Assembly (NCBI RefSeq): GCF_025766255.1
Contig: NW_026516805.1
Location: forward strand, 1 to 64,000
From: Zychaea mexicana
Taxonomy: Eukaryota > Mucoromycota > Mucoromycetes > Mucorales > Lichtheimiaceae
Length of the DNA stretch: 64,000 nucleotides
Direction: 5' to 3'
The position numbers and the translations under genes are program-made. Positions 26,816-39,511 of this stretch are shown piece by piece. Under the pieces are notes generated by a model. That model made no database searches. It saw nothing but the letters and a program-made list of their open reading frames with translations, and was not told the origin of the DNA. The number at the start of each line of letters is the position of its first letter. Position 1 is the stretch's first letter.

Positions 26816-29730
26816 ATGAATGAACGTTGGACTAGTCCGTATTGGTTAGCATCCGTGCAAGCAGCCCGATATCCTCAACCTGTTCCTTCCCGGTCTTTGC
26901 CCACTCATACTCCAATAATGGACTATTACGACTACAACCCTCCTAAGAATAATAATAAAAATCATCATGCCATCACCTCACCCACTTGTCGCCACCATGT
27001 TTCAAATAGAACCAAACGACGACGTCCCAAAAAGCACCCGCAACCTGTTCAGCAGCAACAGCAACAACAACAGTATCTGGCACGTCGATTGTCAGCTCCT
27101 CATCAAATGTCCAACGATCATTCAATGCCATTGTATCCTCATGAGCCCCTTCCCTTGTCATCGTCACCTGAACCGGTTATATCGTCGGAAGCAACGACAG
27201 AGTCTGTAATACATCCGCCTCCTCTGTCTCGACAAAACAAGCAACAGAAACAACAGCAACCGCAACAACAGCAACAACGCAAAATCACGCGTAAGCCAGT
27301 GCCTGTAGCTCAACTTACACATGCCATAGAAGATATCTATTTAGCAGATGTGAATAGTAAAGAGGAACCTATTACACGGCCGTCGCATCCGCTAAAATCG
27401 TTACAAAACCAACAAATTCTCTTGCGCTCACCATTATCTGTCTCATCCACGTCCAGCAGCATCTTTGAGCTATCATCGCCTTCTTCTGTTTCTTCAACAT
27501 CATCATCTTCAAATGGCTTTTATCCTCCTACTGCTCTACCAGCACCATCGGCACCACCGCACTCCCATCCTTATCAATATCGACAACAGCATCAGCATAA
27601 ACAACGTAAACGACAATCATTACCACTCATGCCAACAACTACAGAAACAGCACGTACTGCCACGGCTTTGAGTACAAATGCCACACGACATCAATACAAA
27701 CCGCATAAACTGAATCGAATACACTCTGCCCGACCAGAAGAAAGCGATGACGACAAAGATGAGGACGAAGAGGACCTCAGTATGGATGAAGATGATGCAG
27801 CAGCAGAAACCGACAGTGTATTACACCCGACGTTTTGGAATCCAAGGCCTGGGCCAGATGTTGGCGCACCATTACGGCGTAATCTGTCTCGCAGACTCAA
27901 AGGTCTCTTACAGCCACAAAAGGTTCGGATAGAGGGCGTGACCAAGGATCAGCATGCGGCATATCGCATATGGAGTGTCAACCGACCGAAAACACCACCA
28001 CCGCCAGCAATATCCGCATTTGGTAGTAATTATAATGCTTCTGGTGACACGACAATAACGACGACGACGCCAATGTCGACTCACGGAGTCGCGGAGCCCA
28101 GGCTATTGAACCCGTTCCAGATCCTCAGGTATACACGCCAAGCTTTTTTTTCTCCTTCAACATATAACACACACTTTAATCACAATACATATGCTAATAC
28201 ATGTATTCTCTTAGTAATACGCTGCCAGTAGCCGACGAGCTTTCTATAGACGATTTTTACGAGCATGAATTTTCGCACATCGATACATACACGGCCAACG
28301 TCAAACAACGCGGACCCATGTTAACGCCCACACTACTAGCAACGAAATTTCTGGCACGACCGTATCGGCGCGATTTACATAAAGTGCGGGCTATTTTTGT
28401 ATGGATTTTACAAAATATTGCAATAACAGTAGACCATCACAGCAACAACAACAACAACAACCAACATGCAACAGTAACAGACGATGAAGCAGCAACAACA
28501 ACAGCCGATAAGGTGTTGGCTCGAAGAAGTTGTTCATCGGCAGTTGGGATGGCAAACCTATTCTGTGAAATGGCCAAAGCCATCGACCTTGAAGCTCAAG
28601 TCGTATATGGCTATCTCCGTAGACACAAGGATACCATGGCTGCAGATGGCATGCCAACAGAAAATCATGCTTGGTGTTCTGGTAAACAAGCAAAAAGAAA
28701 AGACAGTTACGATGTTGACGCAACGAATGATTTTTCTAACAATACAAAATTAATGGGGTCTTATCATACAGTTAAAGTAGGAGGCGAATATAGATTTATT
28801 GATTGTTGGCTAGCATCACCTTGTCACCAGTATAACAACAAGAGTAACAACGACAACAATGGTGATACCATGCCACTTGTAGTAGAACCACACTGGTTTT
28901 TATGTCGACCGCTCGATATGATCTACACCCATTTCCCGACGAGCGCCGTCGACCAATATCTCGAACCACCTGTCAGCATCAACACATTTTTCGCCTTGCC
29001 CTTCGTCTGCCTACCATTCTTCCAGCATCACATCCACGTGCTCGACTACGACCCTGCCAGTTGCGAGCTTGTCGGCGACAAGATGTGCCACATTACGCTC
29101 CAAATCGATCCAGACATTGCATGTTACGCTGAAGTCGAAACGCGAACGACACAACATGACATGACGCGCACAGCACTTTTGAAAACACGCGGATTAGCAC
29201 AAAGTTTGGATGACAATGGCGGTGATCGGATATGTAAAATCAAGGCCCAGTTACCGCCAGGTCAATGGATGGGTTGGCTCAAGATTTATGCCGGTCCACG
29301 TGTGGTTCCGACAACGGGAACGGGCCAACAGCAACAAGAAAAGCTTGGTGCAAAACATTATCCATTGGCGCTCTGTTTCCGCTTGACGCAACAGATGCCA
29401 CAAATACAACAACAACAACAACAACAACAGCCGACATTTGATTTTGTCCATATACATGTATGTCAGTACGAATTCTATGTGCAAGAACCACAATGCTATC
29501 AACTGTATCCGCTGCAGAAATACAACTTTTCGGTCAAAAGCAATCAAACGCACCACAAACTCGCTATCCGTAGTCCGAACGGGCGACTCTATAAACTAAT
29601 GTATTATCCACAAGACCATACTTATGACGGCACCATCACTGTGAGTGAGGTTGGTCAATGGACGTTGGTGTGTTTGCTCCACCATGCTGGTGGTCTTTAC
29701 GTCGTGGCAAGCTGGGAATGCAAAGTTTAA
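26816..29730 (+). CDS. Transglutaminase-like (kyphoscoliosis-peptidase/Cyk3-type) protein with degenerate catalytic site
   Basis: Exon 1 26816-28128 and exon 2 28215-29730 join in frame (intron GTATAC...CTTAG) to 942 aa. The N-terminal 430 residues are low-complexity and probably disordered: Gln runs, Ser runs and an acidic patch (DDDKDEDEEDLSMDEDDAAAE). Residues about 450-660 form a transglutaminase-like core: RRDLHKVRAIFVWILQNIAI, SSAVGMANLFCEMAKAIDL, ENHAW and GGEYRFIDCWLAS. In active members the motif is C-x-G-x-A-x-L-F; here Ala (about residue 547) stands where the nucleophile belongs, while the His (about 589) and Asp (about 634) remain. It is therefore probably a pseudoenzyme. The C-terminal 300 residues resemble the beta-rich region that follows this domain in KY-type proteins. 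Known relatives such as fungal Cyk3 act in cytokinesis, also with degenerate sites, but no SH3 domain is visible here, so I do not assign that name. AAC/CAA trinucleotide runs encode Asn and Gln tracts. Confidence 0.8.
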
Positions 29731-29944
29731 AACGTATATTGATCGTGGTCCCCAACCCCCACTCAACAAGAGATTGTACATATTTGATAAAGTAAAGTAA
29801 AATATTACCACGTTGTGTTGTTGTTTCTCTGTTTTTCGTTTATTGATATGTTTTTGAGGTAAAAATGCACAAGAATATACGCTGAAGTATATGTTTATAT
29901 GTATGTATGAATGTATTTTGACTAGTACTGGACTGCTGCTGCTT
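29731..29944. other. Convergent 3' spacer between the transglutaminase-like gene and UBC9
   Basis: Both genes end here (TAA at 29728-29730 on plus; TAG at 29945-29947 on minus), leaving 214 bp for two 3' ends. AATAAA-like A/T-rich words occur but no single terminator stands out. Confidence 0.6.
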
Positions 29945-30963
29945 CTACGCTCGGTTCTTTGCTGCTTGTTCGCGAACCCGTCGCTCATATTCAACCTTAT
30001 CCTTTCTGTAATACATACATGTGACGTGTGTTAATTCCGTCGTCCTTTTCTTTACCATCAATTCTTGTTTCTTCTTTTTACCTGAAAAGCATATAAGCAT
30101 CTTGCTGTGCAGGACTGTCCGGATTGGGATCATTCAGTAGATCTTGGATGCCCAAAAGGATCTATTATCAACATATACTTTAAATTTCTCCCCTTTCCCA
30201 TTATCGCTGCGCATCTTCTTCTCTTGTCGAAAAGCCGTTATACCTGTCGCAAAGTAATTGCTGGCTTCCATCCTTCATCTTCATTCAGAATGGAAAGACA
30301 TACAGTGCCTGATGGATAAACGTTGGGATGAAACAGTGGTGGAGTAAACTTGCCTATGAAAAAGGATATGTTTTTAGTCTTTTATTCTATAAAAAACCCA
30401 AGAAAGCGACTTATTCCCAGTCGTCAAGCCCGTGTACACTCATGCAGAGTTACTTACATTTTGGTGGTTTGCTTGGGTATTCTATAAAGATTGATATAAT
30501 GCGAATGTATGCTTGTTAGTGAATTTCATTGATATGCGTTTTCTTATCCACACTATATTCGTTCAGAAAAAAAAACGCAATCATTACCTTCAGGAAAAAT
30601 CATGGTGATCTTGTACACCCCATGTTCCCATGGAGTCTGAAAGGATTCAAGTAAGCTCATTTCTTCTTTTGTGTGTTTGACCACAATTTTCTTTTTCAAT
30701 GGAACATTCTAAAGAACAAAGAAGCAAACTTACATTTTCTTTACCAGGAATGCCACATGTCCATTGCATGAGGTCGAGTGTGTTATCTGGAAGCTTACCA
30801 GGCCGTGCCCAAAAACCCTGTCCAATGGTCATGCAACTGTTAGCTAATTATCGAAACAATAAATGCAGGCTCCATGCTTTTTTTTACTATTTACATGAGG
30901 GTGGTCTTTACGCCACGATTTACGTTCTTCCATTAAACGACCACGTGCAATTCCGGAACTCAT
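29945..30963 (-). CDS. UBC9: SUMO-conjugating enzyme E2 (Ubc9)
   Basis: Seven exons: 30963-30895, 30817-30734, 30636-30588, 30481-30458, 30353-30244, 30161-30082 and 30005-29945; total 477 nt, 158 aa, the usual Ubc9 length. Sequence runs [112 protein letters not shown]. The catalytic Cys is residue 94 in GTVCLSIL, with HPN at 84-86 and the Ubc9-specific basic N-terminal helix and PNPDSPAQ loop present. Role: accepts SUMO from the E1 and transfers it to lysines of target proteins, mainly in the nucleus. One exon is only 24 nt. Essential in most fungi; no defect seen. Confidence 0.96.
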
Positions 30964-33900
30964 TGTCTCTTGTCTCTCTATTTTTTACGTTGATCTATTG
31001 CCAACAAAGTTGTATTTAACGCCCAAGGGCTTTTTAAAAAAAAAGAAATGTTTAATTTTCTGAGGAGAGGACCCGCTCTGCGATTTTTTTATAGCTGTGG
31101 CTCCTCTGGTGTTGATCCAAGTTTTTTTTTGCAGTCTCTTACAGATTTCAGAACATACGCTACGGCGATACATGTTATTACGTTCCGGGCCACTTTTTAA
31201 CAAGGGCAGAGCTTAATATAATATGACGGGGCTTTTTTGAACATATTCTAGAATTCATATCCGAAAAATCCATCATACCCAAGAAGTTTGATATTGAGAC
31301 GAATAAGCTCTCTATGTCAGCATTTACTAGACGCTTCCGTCTCCATCCCAAATTAACCCAACCGCCAGAAGTAAATGCAGCCCATCGTTTATGCCATGGA
31401 CGGCCTCCCTAGTTAGGACGTTGACATATCCAAAAGCCAAATGATTAAATCACCACCTGGCGTGACTCCTATAGGAGATCGATAAAGTGAACCACTTAGA
31501 AACGCGATATGACGAGAACGAACCAGCACCAAGAAAAAGCTCTGCAGATGCCTGCCAGACCTTCTCCTTTTCAAAGTTCCGCGCCCATAGTAAAGGGTTG
31601 TTACACCTTTTTACGCGCTACATGGTCTTCCTCTCTTCCTTTGCCTACACATCCCTATAAAGTTCCTCTCCGTTTCTTCTCTTTCGATAGGCTTACTTTG
31701 TACATGTCAAGAAATGAGGAATACCATAAAAGTTGAAGACAAATAAAAAACAATGATTGCCTTAAAGAAAAAACGATGCAAGAAGCACTGAAAGACAAGT
31801 TTTGATCAACTTTTGGTATGATAAAAATAAAAACTACCTTTCCTTTTGATTGCGCGAAAGCCCAGATATCTAATCATTCTCTACGTGTACGTTGAAACGA
31901 CCCCATAGGATTTGCAAAAGTCGGCAAAGAAATAGGTTCGCTTCCAAGCGTCACCAAGAACCAAAATCATACAGAAAGCGATTGTCACAGATATATTTAA
32001 AAGACTGACAACTAGTCGAGCAGTGTACCGGTTGTTCTATCCATGATAGCAGTGATATAGGTGATAATGAATTGTGGGCAGTTATGTGTGTTGCTAGATT
32101 AGCGATGAAATCCTGATACACGATCACGGCAAACAGTTTTAAAAAAACGCCAAGCTCCTGGTCATCCCTAGGTAAATAACATGGTTTGCTTGATTGGTTT
32201 ATGTCCATACAACTCGAGTCGTCGACGATAGCAACAATAGCGGCCAGCCAAGATTAAACGGTTTGGGTCAACAAAAGACAAACATCCTTACAAGAAAAGT
32301 ATGTCCATATCATAATGAATTTAGCTCTGAAGGTTTACATGTATAATATTTTGCAATAAGTCCCGTTGACATCATAATTTTCAGAGGTGCTGGATGACAC
32401 CAGATGAGCCAAGCAAGGGGGTGAGGGGTGAGGCATTAAAAGTGAAAGAGAGTGTGTATCATACGCAAAGCTTTTTTCCAAATGGTCATTCTTGGCACTG
32501 TTGCCAAAGATGGGCTGCCACATGTATCGTAAGTTGCAGCTCTTCCTATGCAATACGATACCAATGGTAACATCTTTAACCGACAAAGAGCTTGGTCATA
32601 AGCTGAGGACCTTTTACGATACTTTAAAGTATAATTTGGGCCATTGTGCAGTTGACGATGCACAAGGCAAACGACAAGAGCTTCATCTAAACCGTACATT
32701 GCTTAATCGGCGAGGTATCGTCTTTGTTACCGTGATACCATCCGTTGCTGCTGTTGCTGCTGCTAACACTATAGGCGTAGTTGTAATATTATATGTAATG
32801 CAGCAGAACGGATTTTCCACTCTAGCACAGAGTTCTCAGGAAATAAACCTGAAGCACGAAATTGGTGATAATGCACATTTTAAATCCAGGCACGTGTATA
32901 CCTTATTTTTCGCTGCCACACCACACGCAAGCTTTCCTATATATAGTAATAAATGCCAGCAGGTTCGTCTTTTTTCTTCTTTCGTTCCGGCGTATAGCAC
33001 GCACCATTACAGTGAGTTCACTAGCACCCGACCCATACGGTACTGACATTGTTGTCAAAGTAGTGTAGGCTGTTGTTTCTGTCAAACTGGACGGTAAAAT
33101 GGCTAAACGACACATGTACACAAGACTTTTTTCTTTCAACCCAACTTGTACTATTGTCGCTGTTGTTAGATGGCGCAGAAAATGTTTCGCGCGTATGAAC
33201 ATTTAGTAAGAGACCCTATCGGGTGCATCATTATGAAATCGCAGCAAGGTAACGTTATCATTGCTCACACGCAGTCTGCATACTCTATAGCATTATGTAT
33301 TACCAGTGGGATTTCTTAAGACGTGTCATATTTGTCCTGATGATGGTTAATGACGTGTCGATCTTATATATGCTATGATTTATATATTATCAGATGGTAG
33401 CGATGATAGCTCAATCAAGAAGCAAAGCATCAGGAAGAAGCCAGACAGCTATGATACAGTAATACCACTGCAGTAATGGAATCACTCATATTCGTCAGGT
33501 GCAAGTTCATTTGAGGAAAAGGCGAGCAAGATGGCCCCTTTCGTAGATGGTTTGTTGAATTGAAGGCGTCCATTTGCGCCCTTTAAACTTCAGTAAATTC
33601 ATTAAGCAGTATCTATACATAAATCTAAGTATGCAAGCGAGATCTACTCTTTACTATTGACCTTAGCACTGCCGATTCTTTGTTTTCGTTTAGTGTTTTC
33701 TTAGCACACTGACATAAAAGCCACTCACTAACATCAAACTACATTTCTAATACAGACGTCATCATCGATCTACTCAAAGGATACAAATTCGAGCAGACCA
33801 AAGAGTTTACAACGCGGTCAACATGCATAAGAACTATTTGCACGGTCATTGCGCAAGCCTTATCGCCTTCTTGTCGCCTCTTGGAAGTGACGTTTGGTTC

Positions 33901-34396
33901 AAGAATCACGCTTTAAAAGAACCAAAATGATACGAAACTCCTGTTGTGATAAGCTACGTGCAGGAAAAGAGAGAGAGGCGAGCAGCTGAAACAGACTTTC
34001 CGAATTTGAAGATCTGGCAGTTATCATATACATGTCTGTTGGCGTATGCTCTGGTGTTGCCTCTTATAAAATAACCCCTTTTCACAAGAAGGTCGCATCA
34101 TATCTGCGGTAACAAGCAATGTAGGCGAACACAGAAAGTGAAGAGGAGTGTCAAAGTGTGATAAAGCGCGTTGTGATCATGTTACTGTCGTCTGTCATTG
34201 TTCTGCGCTTTGTTTAGCACGGAGCTGTGGGTGGGCAAAAAAGATAAGGAACTTGTCAAGCACATGAAAAAAAGACAAAGCAAAAAAAATAAAGCGGTAA
34301 AACGTTTATGAGAAGAGTGCGAAAAGAAAAAGATTGTTTTATTTTGTTTATCATTTTGTTTATTTGTGTTTAATAAAAATAAAAAGTTCGTTTTAA
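30964..34396. other. Gene-poor interval downstream of the UBC9 start
   Basis: The first few hundred bases should hold the UBC9 promoter. Beyond that, ORFs such as 32492-33046 (plus, 184 codons) show neither motifs nor an exon pattern and have irregular amino acid composition. A/T-rich stretches alternate with mixed sequence. No RNA gene or transposon end was identified. Confidence 0.35.
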
Positions 34397-34960
34397 TTAT
34401 CCCACCACATACCCAAAGGTACGTGTCCACATTCCCACTGGTACATTGCAAAAGATTTCCTCCGAGCGGACCACTGAATCCAGCCAATCCTCAGAATCCT
34501 CTTGACAATCGCCAGCACAAGCATATGACCCGATCATGGCACAGAGCAGTGCATCTGTACTACAGACCAAAGCTGTACCAAAACGAACTGAAGAGAAGAG
34601 AAAAAGAAAGGCGAAATTGCTCGCTTTATATAGACATTTTTTCTCGTTCGGGACTTCAAATCCCCGTGGACTCTCATTGGCCCAGATAACGGATTGCGAA
34701 TCAACTTGTGGGTTGCCTACTATGACATAACAAAACATACAGCACCAAAGGAAAGGAAAGGAGTGGTACTTGATGGTCAAGTAGACAAGCGTGCTTCGGC
34801 GGTAGTGGTACGTGTCTCTCACCATGCGGAGCTGTACCCTCCGACGATGTCGCCGCTTGGTTGTGAGGGGGTCCGTGCACGGCACCGTGTAAAGCGAAAA
34901 CAAAGACACGAATGTGAATGAGCATGTAGATTCACGGAAGAAATGCTTTTCTGTGAGCAA
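34397..34960 (-). other. Unassigned ORF, 187 codons, Cys-rich C-terminal part
   Basis: The last 60 codons (VCSTDALLCAMIGSYACAGD and onward) have a more protein-like composition, with several Cys and acidic residues, than the N-terminal part, which overlaps a plus-strand ORF. It could be the last exon of a small secreted or unknown protein. No donor or acceptor series or homology could be established, so this is a weak call. Confidence 0.15.
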
Positions 34961-37900
34961 TCAAATGGCAATACAGGAGTGATTGACAAGGTAGACAATT
35001 CACTATCAGTGAATGTTGAGAATACATTCCACCCAGCAGCCAGTTTACAGTCCTTCACCCAACAAGACAAACAGCGTGTGTATATAGCGTAGTTCACAGT
35101 ACTTTGATATTATTTTTTGACTGTGTGTGTGGTACGTAATGTTATGTGTGTGCGGAAAAAGATGCCCCCATCGCTGCAGTATATAATAAAGACCCGTTAT
35201 CTTCTATGTTTAACCGTGCTCGTCAACTGCTGCTTTATCATTTTCGCTATCCGCCAACAGTTCTCTGAACCACGCCGTGTAACCTCCTCCCTCCATCCTC
35301 CATCCCAAGTATGTGCTGCTACAGATAAGTTGGCCCGCTCATAATAAGTATCTGCTGCCGCTAGTGAATTCGACTCATTCCTTCATTGTTTTTCATTGCT
35401 GCCGATAAAGTAAATCGGTTTGTTTGTTTTTGTGCGGTTCTACGTTCTTTTAAAGCAGCGTTCAAGATCCAAGGGGATGATCAGAAGAATAACACTACAA
35501 ACGATGACTTCCTACAACTTTTGACACTTTTGCGTGCGTAATTCGTTGCCCCATTTATTACCTTGTTCACTCGCCATCCCTTTGTGCATTTCGAGTGCAA
35601 AGTCAATTGGCCAAATCGTTGCGTCAGAATGCGCTTTCACTCTACATAGTTTTCGTTTCAGGGGGAAAGCTGTTGGAACGTTCAAGGTTTCGACACACGC
35701 GTAACTTCGTCACTATCCAAAAAAGAAAGATCTGTGTTGTGCTCTTCCTGATTTTCCTCATTCCTAGACTACCTTTGCTTCCTGCTGATTTACTTCCGTT
35801 ATGCTTGTCGTTAGTGTGGGTTTGTGCGTACGCGTTCATAGCCTTCGTTATGTTAAAAAAAAAGAGAGACGTAACGAATTTACCCCTATTGTTGCCTATT
35901 TCCACAGCAAAATACACATTGTGTTTCTGATCGTCTCTTTGCAGTCTACTTGTCGTTGCCGAATTAATGATGTTACGAGAGAAAAATCCTGCTCTTTTAC
36001 TTTTGCTTTTTATATACGTTAAAAGCACCGTTTACTGTGCATTACGTCCCACTTAGCTTAACATATAGTCCCTTTTGGTATAAAATTACGATCCACGATC
36101 CGCTTAATTTTTATTAAGTCTTGTCTTTAGATGCCACAGAAAAGTGTGCTGGGGACGAGCAGCTTCTTCGCTACAAGACTTCTCCCAGCAGTAGTTCCAT
36201 CCACGACTGGTGCATTGACTGGTGGCAAGGTGGCATATCAATTAAAGTTGGCAGGGATAGTAATATGTGTTTGCTCTTGGACTACATGCGTTTGCTTTAA
36301 ACCATGTAGAATTTCCCGTATAATGAACGCTCCAAGGCTACGTTTTTGGTTTGAGCCACTGATCCGGTCAGTGTACGAAAATGTTCACCGAGCCATGTCA
36401 CCTTTACCAATAGGTCAAGAAGGACTTAGTCTCTGGATCGCTTTCAAAGGCATTGCACACCGTGGGCGACGGCTGATAATGAGCGCCGAAATGACTAGTC
36501 CCTCCAATAGGGATCGTCGCTTTACAGGAAAAACTCATAATTCCTGAAATTAGTTTTCCCAACAGTGGATTATGATGTTTAGGGAATCGTTTGGTCATAT
36601 AAACGTGTGGACAGTAGCATGTCATCAGATACATAATCAAAGGAAACAAGATGGGCGGTGGAAATAAGGAAATCACAACGTGATCTGCCGACGTTGGCCA
36701 ACATCCTAACTTGCGTTGAATCGCTTTTAAATATAATGAGGATAATCATGAAATATCTCCAACAACCATTGGAAAAGAAACGTCGTATATTTGGGCAAGA
36801 AAATCATGGCAACTATCATCTACATTTTAGATGCGGTGCTTCCCGTTTTTGCACCATCATCTCATTGATACAAAGGGCTCACAATGTTTTTTGGTATAAG
36901 TTCTATTTCGCCCTGTACGTCGTTGGACACGCTGATGATTACGCCTTGCGTTATCAATCGACGCTCAAGCGAGGCGTGCCCTTTCCCCATTATGTTATCG
37001 AACAATTGACGAAACACCTTGTAGCCGAACAAATTGTAGAGTAGATAGTCTGCAAGAGAGACATTACCGAAACTACAATAACGTTTATGTGCAATACAGT
37101 TACGTGTATAACAATTCAATAGAATCTGTACAAACGACCTTTTGCTTCCTTAATATTATGTTGATAACTTTTCATTATAAAATAATATAGCTACTCATGT
37201 CTTTAAAATAATCTCTATAAACAACCCAAAATAGAGCTAGAGAAACATCTAGTAAAGGCTAAACTATGTGTACACTCGTGTTATTCATACAATCAAGTTT
37301 CCTATCTAACTGTACAAAATGCTGTTTTATTTAAGGCTGTCAAGGTGCCATAAGTGAGAACCTATGTACTGGTGTTACTGATTCCAGCATCCTGGCAAGT
37401 TTCTATATCATTGCTTTTCCAAAGCGCTTTGTGCTACGATGTTTCTTCATGTTTCTCACCGAATCGCGGTTTTCCATGAGTTAATACTCATGGGGTTTAT
37501 GCTATTTACTTCTTGTTTACGAGGCTAGGTAGGACTCTATCCAAGCATAACCTTAGATAAAACTAAAAGAGGCTGTACTATAACGTAACTTTCCATTTTA
37601 GTATATTGTCTTAATCAGAGCAGTGCTGCCATGTCTTGGTTAATGTTATGTTATAAAAAGTGGAAAAGAAGATCTTGCAAGATAATGGCATATTTTGACG
37701 TTAGAAGCCAGAAAAACAGTGAGAGTGTTGCCAGCTCACACAGGAGCCCGAGGAACACGAAAAAAATAGAGCGCGGGTGCTTCGCACACATCCGAAAATA
37801 TACACCGTGCTAGCGTGGTATGTAACACCCAATTCCCAGGTATTTTTCAGTAACAACCATGTTCCTCTGTCTCTTCGTCAGTGAAATGCCCAATGCAAGC

Positions 37901-38050
37901 TTCGCTTTAAAGTATATATCATAGTATAGTAGTAGTATAGGAGGTTGTAGGGGGAATGAGCTCTCTCTCTTTTTTTATATGTCAAATGGAGGAAAAAGAA
38001 TATACATTATGCACAAAAAAAAGTATAAACATATAACAATCGCACATCCT
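34961..38050. other. Gene-poor interval upstream of the MPC2 gene 3' end
   Basis: ORFs of 75-138 codons (35595-35930, 36131-36547 and 36658-37044, plus strand) were read through. The last ends in a reasonably protein-like stretch (PHYVIEQLTKHLVAEQIVE), but none has recognisable motifs or can be joined into a gene. They could be remnants of an old mobile element. Confidence 0.3.
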
Positions 38051-38674
38051 CTAGGCAGCCTTGACGGCCTGTTCTTGCGCCTGCTTTTGCTTGTACTCAT
38101 CCGACATACGGTAGCTAATGTAAAAAACCATGTTGAGTTGCCGTTCTTTTCCTGTTTCCTCTTTACTACTAGGAAGACTTACTTCATGATTCTTGCCACT
38201 TGCATCAGGCCAGTGCCTGCTACGAAAACATTGACAGTGCCGAGGGTAATGTTCTTGGGTATAATCACCATGGAATAACGGGTCCAGATAAGACCAGTGG
38301 CGACCAAAGCTATTCAAATAATAACTCACGTTACTTCTTTTGCTTGAAATGTATTTGCTTTTTCATACACGCACACCATACGCGAACGCTCAAATGAAAG
38401 AGACTTACACAAGTTTTGCGGCAAGCTCAAGTTTTCAGCAGGGCGCTGCAAGTCACTGATACCAGCAATGACCAAAGCCTAAATATAATATGCAAACATA
38501 TAAAACGCACAATCCCATTATTCAGCAATCAGAAGGTTTTCACATAAACTCTAAATAAAAAGTAGAGTAATTTACCCATTTCATGGCAGGGGCCCAGAAG
38601 TGAATGGTCTTGGGACCCGCTGGCGAGTTGATGAATCTCGAGATTGCCGACTGTGATGCTGCAGAGGTGGCCAT
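38051..38674 (-). CDS. MPC2: Mitochondrial pyruvate carrier subunit, MPC2/MPC3 type
   Basis: Four exons: 38674-38576, 38478-38409, 38309-38183 and 38114-38051; 360 nt, 119 aa. Family blocks in order: SPAGPKTIHFWAPAMKWALV, ISDLQRPAENLSLPQNLSLV, TGLIWTRYSMVIIPKNITLG, VNVFVAGTGLMQVARIMNYR. Two to three hydrophobic helices; the PKTVHFWAP and IWxRYS(M/F)VIxPKN motifs mark the MPC2 side of the family. Role: with an MPC1-type partner it forms the inner-membrane heterodimer importing pyruvate into the matrix. The C-terminal tail is short and Lys/Gln-rich (EYKQKQAQEQAVKAA). The donor of exon 2 was placed at TTGT|GTAAGT because it keeps NLSLVATGLIW in frame. Confidence 0.95.
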
Positions 38675-39093
38675 TTCTTATGTAAAATCTAGAAAAGGGG
38701 CGGGTAAAGACAGGTAAAAAAGAACCCAAAAAAAACCTGAGCTGGGGCAAACCCACAAAATATATATAAACCGGAACAGACCGGATGAATTCACTACCGG
38801 ATAGAAAAGAGGAAGCCCTTTCCCCCATTCTGAACCGTGATTGGCTGGAGAGGGATTTCCTCTTTTTGGGTGCGGTGTGTGAGAAATTTGCAGTAGAGGT
38901 GGCGGGGGCGGTACGACAGGGCAGGCAGTAAGTTCGCGCTCTTTATAACGATCTTTTATTATTTTTGGAAAAGTTCACAAGAAACGTGGAAATAGTATGT
39001 ACATGGAAAGTTGAATTGTTGGAAGGACAAGAAAAGAAAAACACTCTTGTTAAATGTGTGTAAGGTTGTATGTAAATATCAAATTTTTCCTTA

Positions 39094-39511
39094 TCATCGT
39101 TCGTAGTTTGCATTGTATGTTTCTGAACAACGTGGAGGAGCGGTAGGACGCTTGCTTTGACGTCGAAGTAAGGTACCGGCTCGTCTAGTGGCTACAGATG
39201 GAGCGCGACGAAGTTTGTCGGTTGTTGATGGTTGTGGTACTCCATCCGTCGCATGGTAAACGCCATCTTTGTAGCAGCGGTCGTAGTAATCCTTGTCTAG
39301 AAAAACAGAACAAGCACTCATAATCAGTTATCACAATCGCACACTGACAACAGTGATAGATGGTAAAACGAGATGGATGCTTGTCGGAAAGGGCCTTTAT
39401 CTAGAATGTACCTCTGGAATCGTACTCGGGCAAAAATGTGCGCCGCTTGGTGTACTTTTCAATTCGCCACATTTCGAGCTGGTTCTTTAGTTTTTCGATG
39501 AAACCGACCAT
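39094..39511 (-). CDS. Small basic protein of unknown function, 100 aa
   Basis: Exon 1 39511-39412 (MVGFIEKLKNQLEMWRIEKY...) and exon 2 39296-39094 join in frame through a 115-nt intron (GTACAT...TCTAG); 303 nt. The N-terminal half is amphipathic and charged and is followed by a Tyr/Asp-rich patch (DKDYYDRCYKDGVYH). The second half is Ser/Thr/Arg-rich (LRRAPSVATRRAGTLLRRQS), likely disordered and with possible phosphorylation sites. No signal peptide or membrane helix. I do not recognise the family. The clean splice junction and the codon phase support a real gene; it lies about 420 bp downstream of the MPC2 start on the same strand. Confidence 0.7.
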
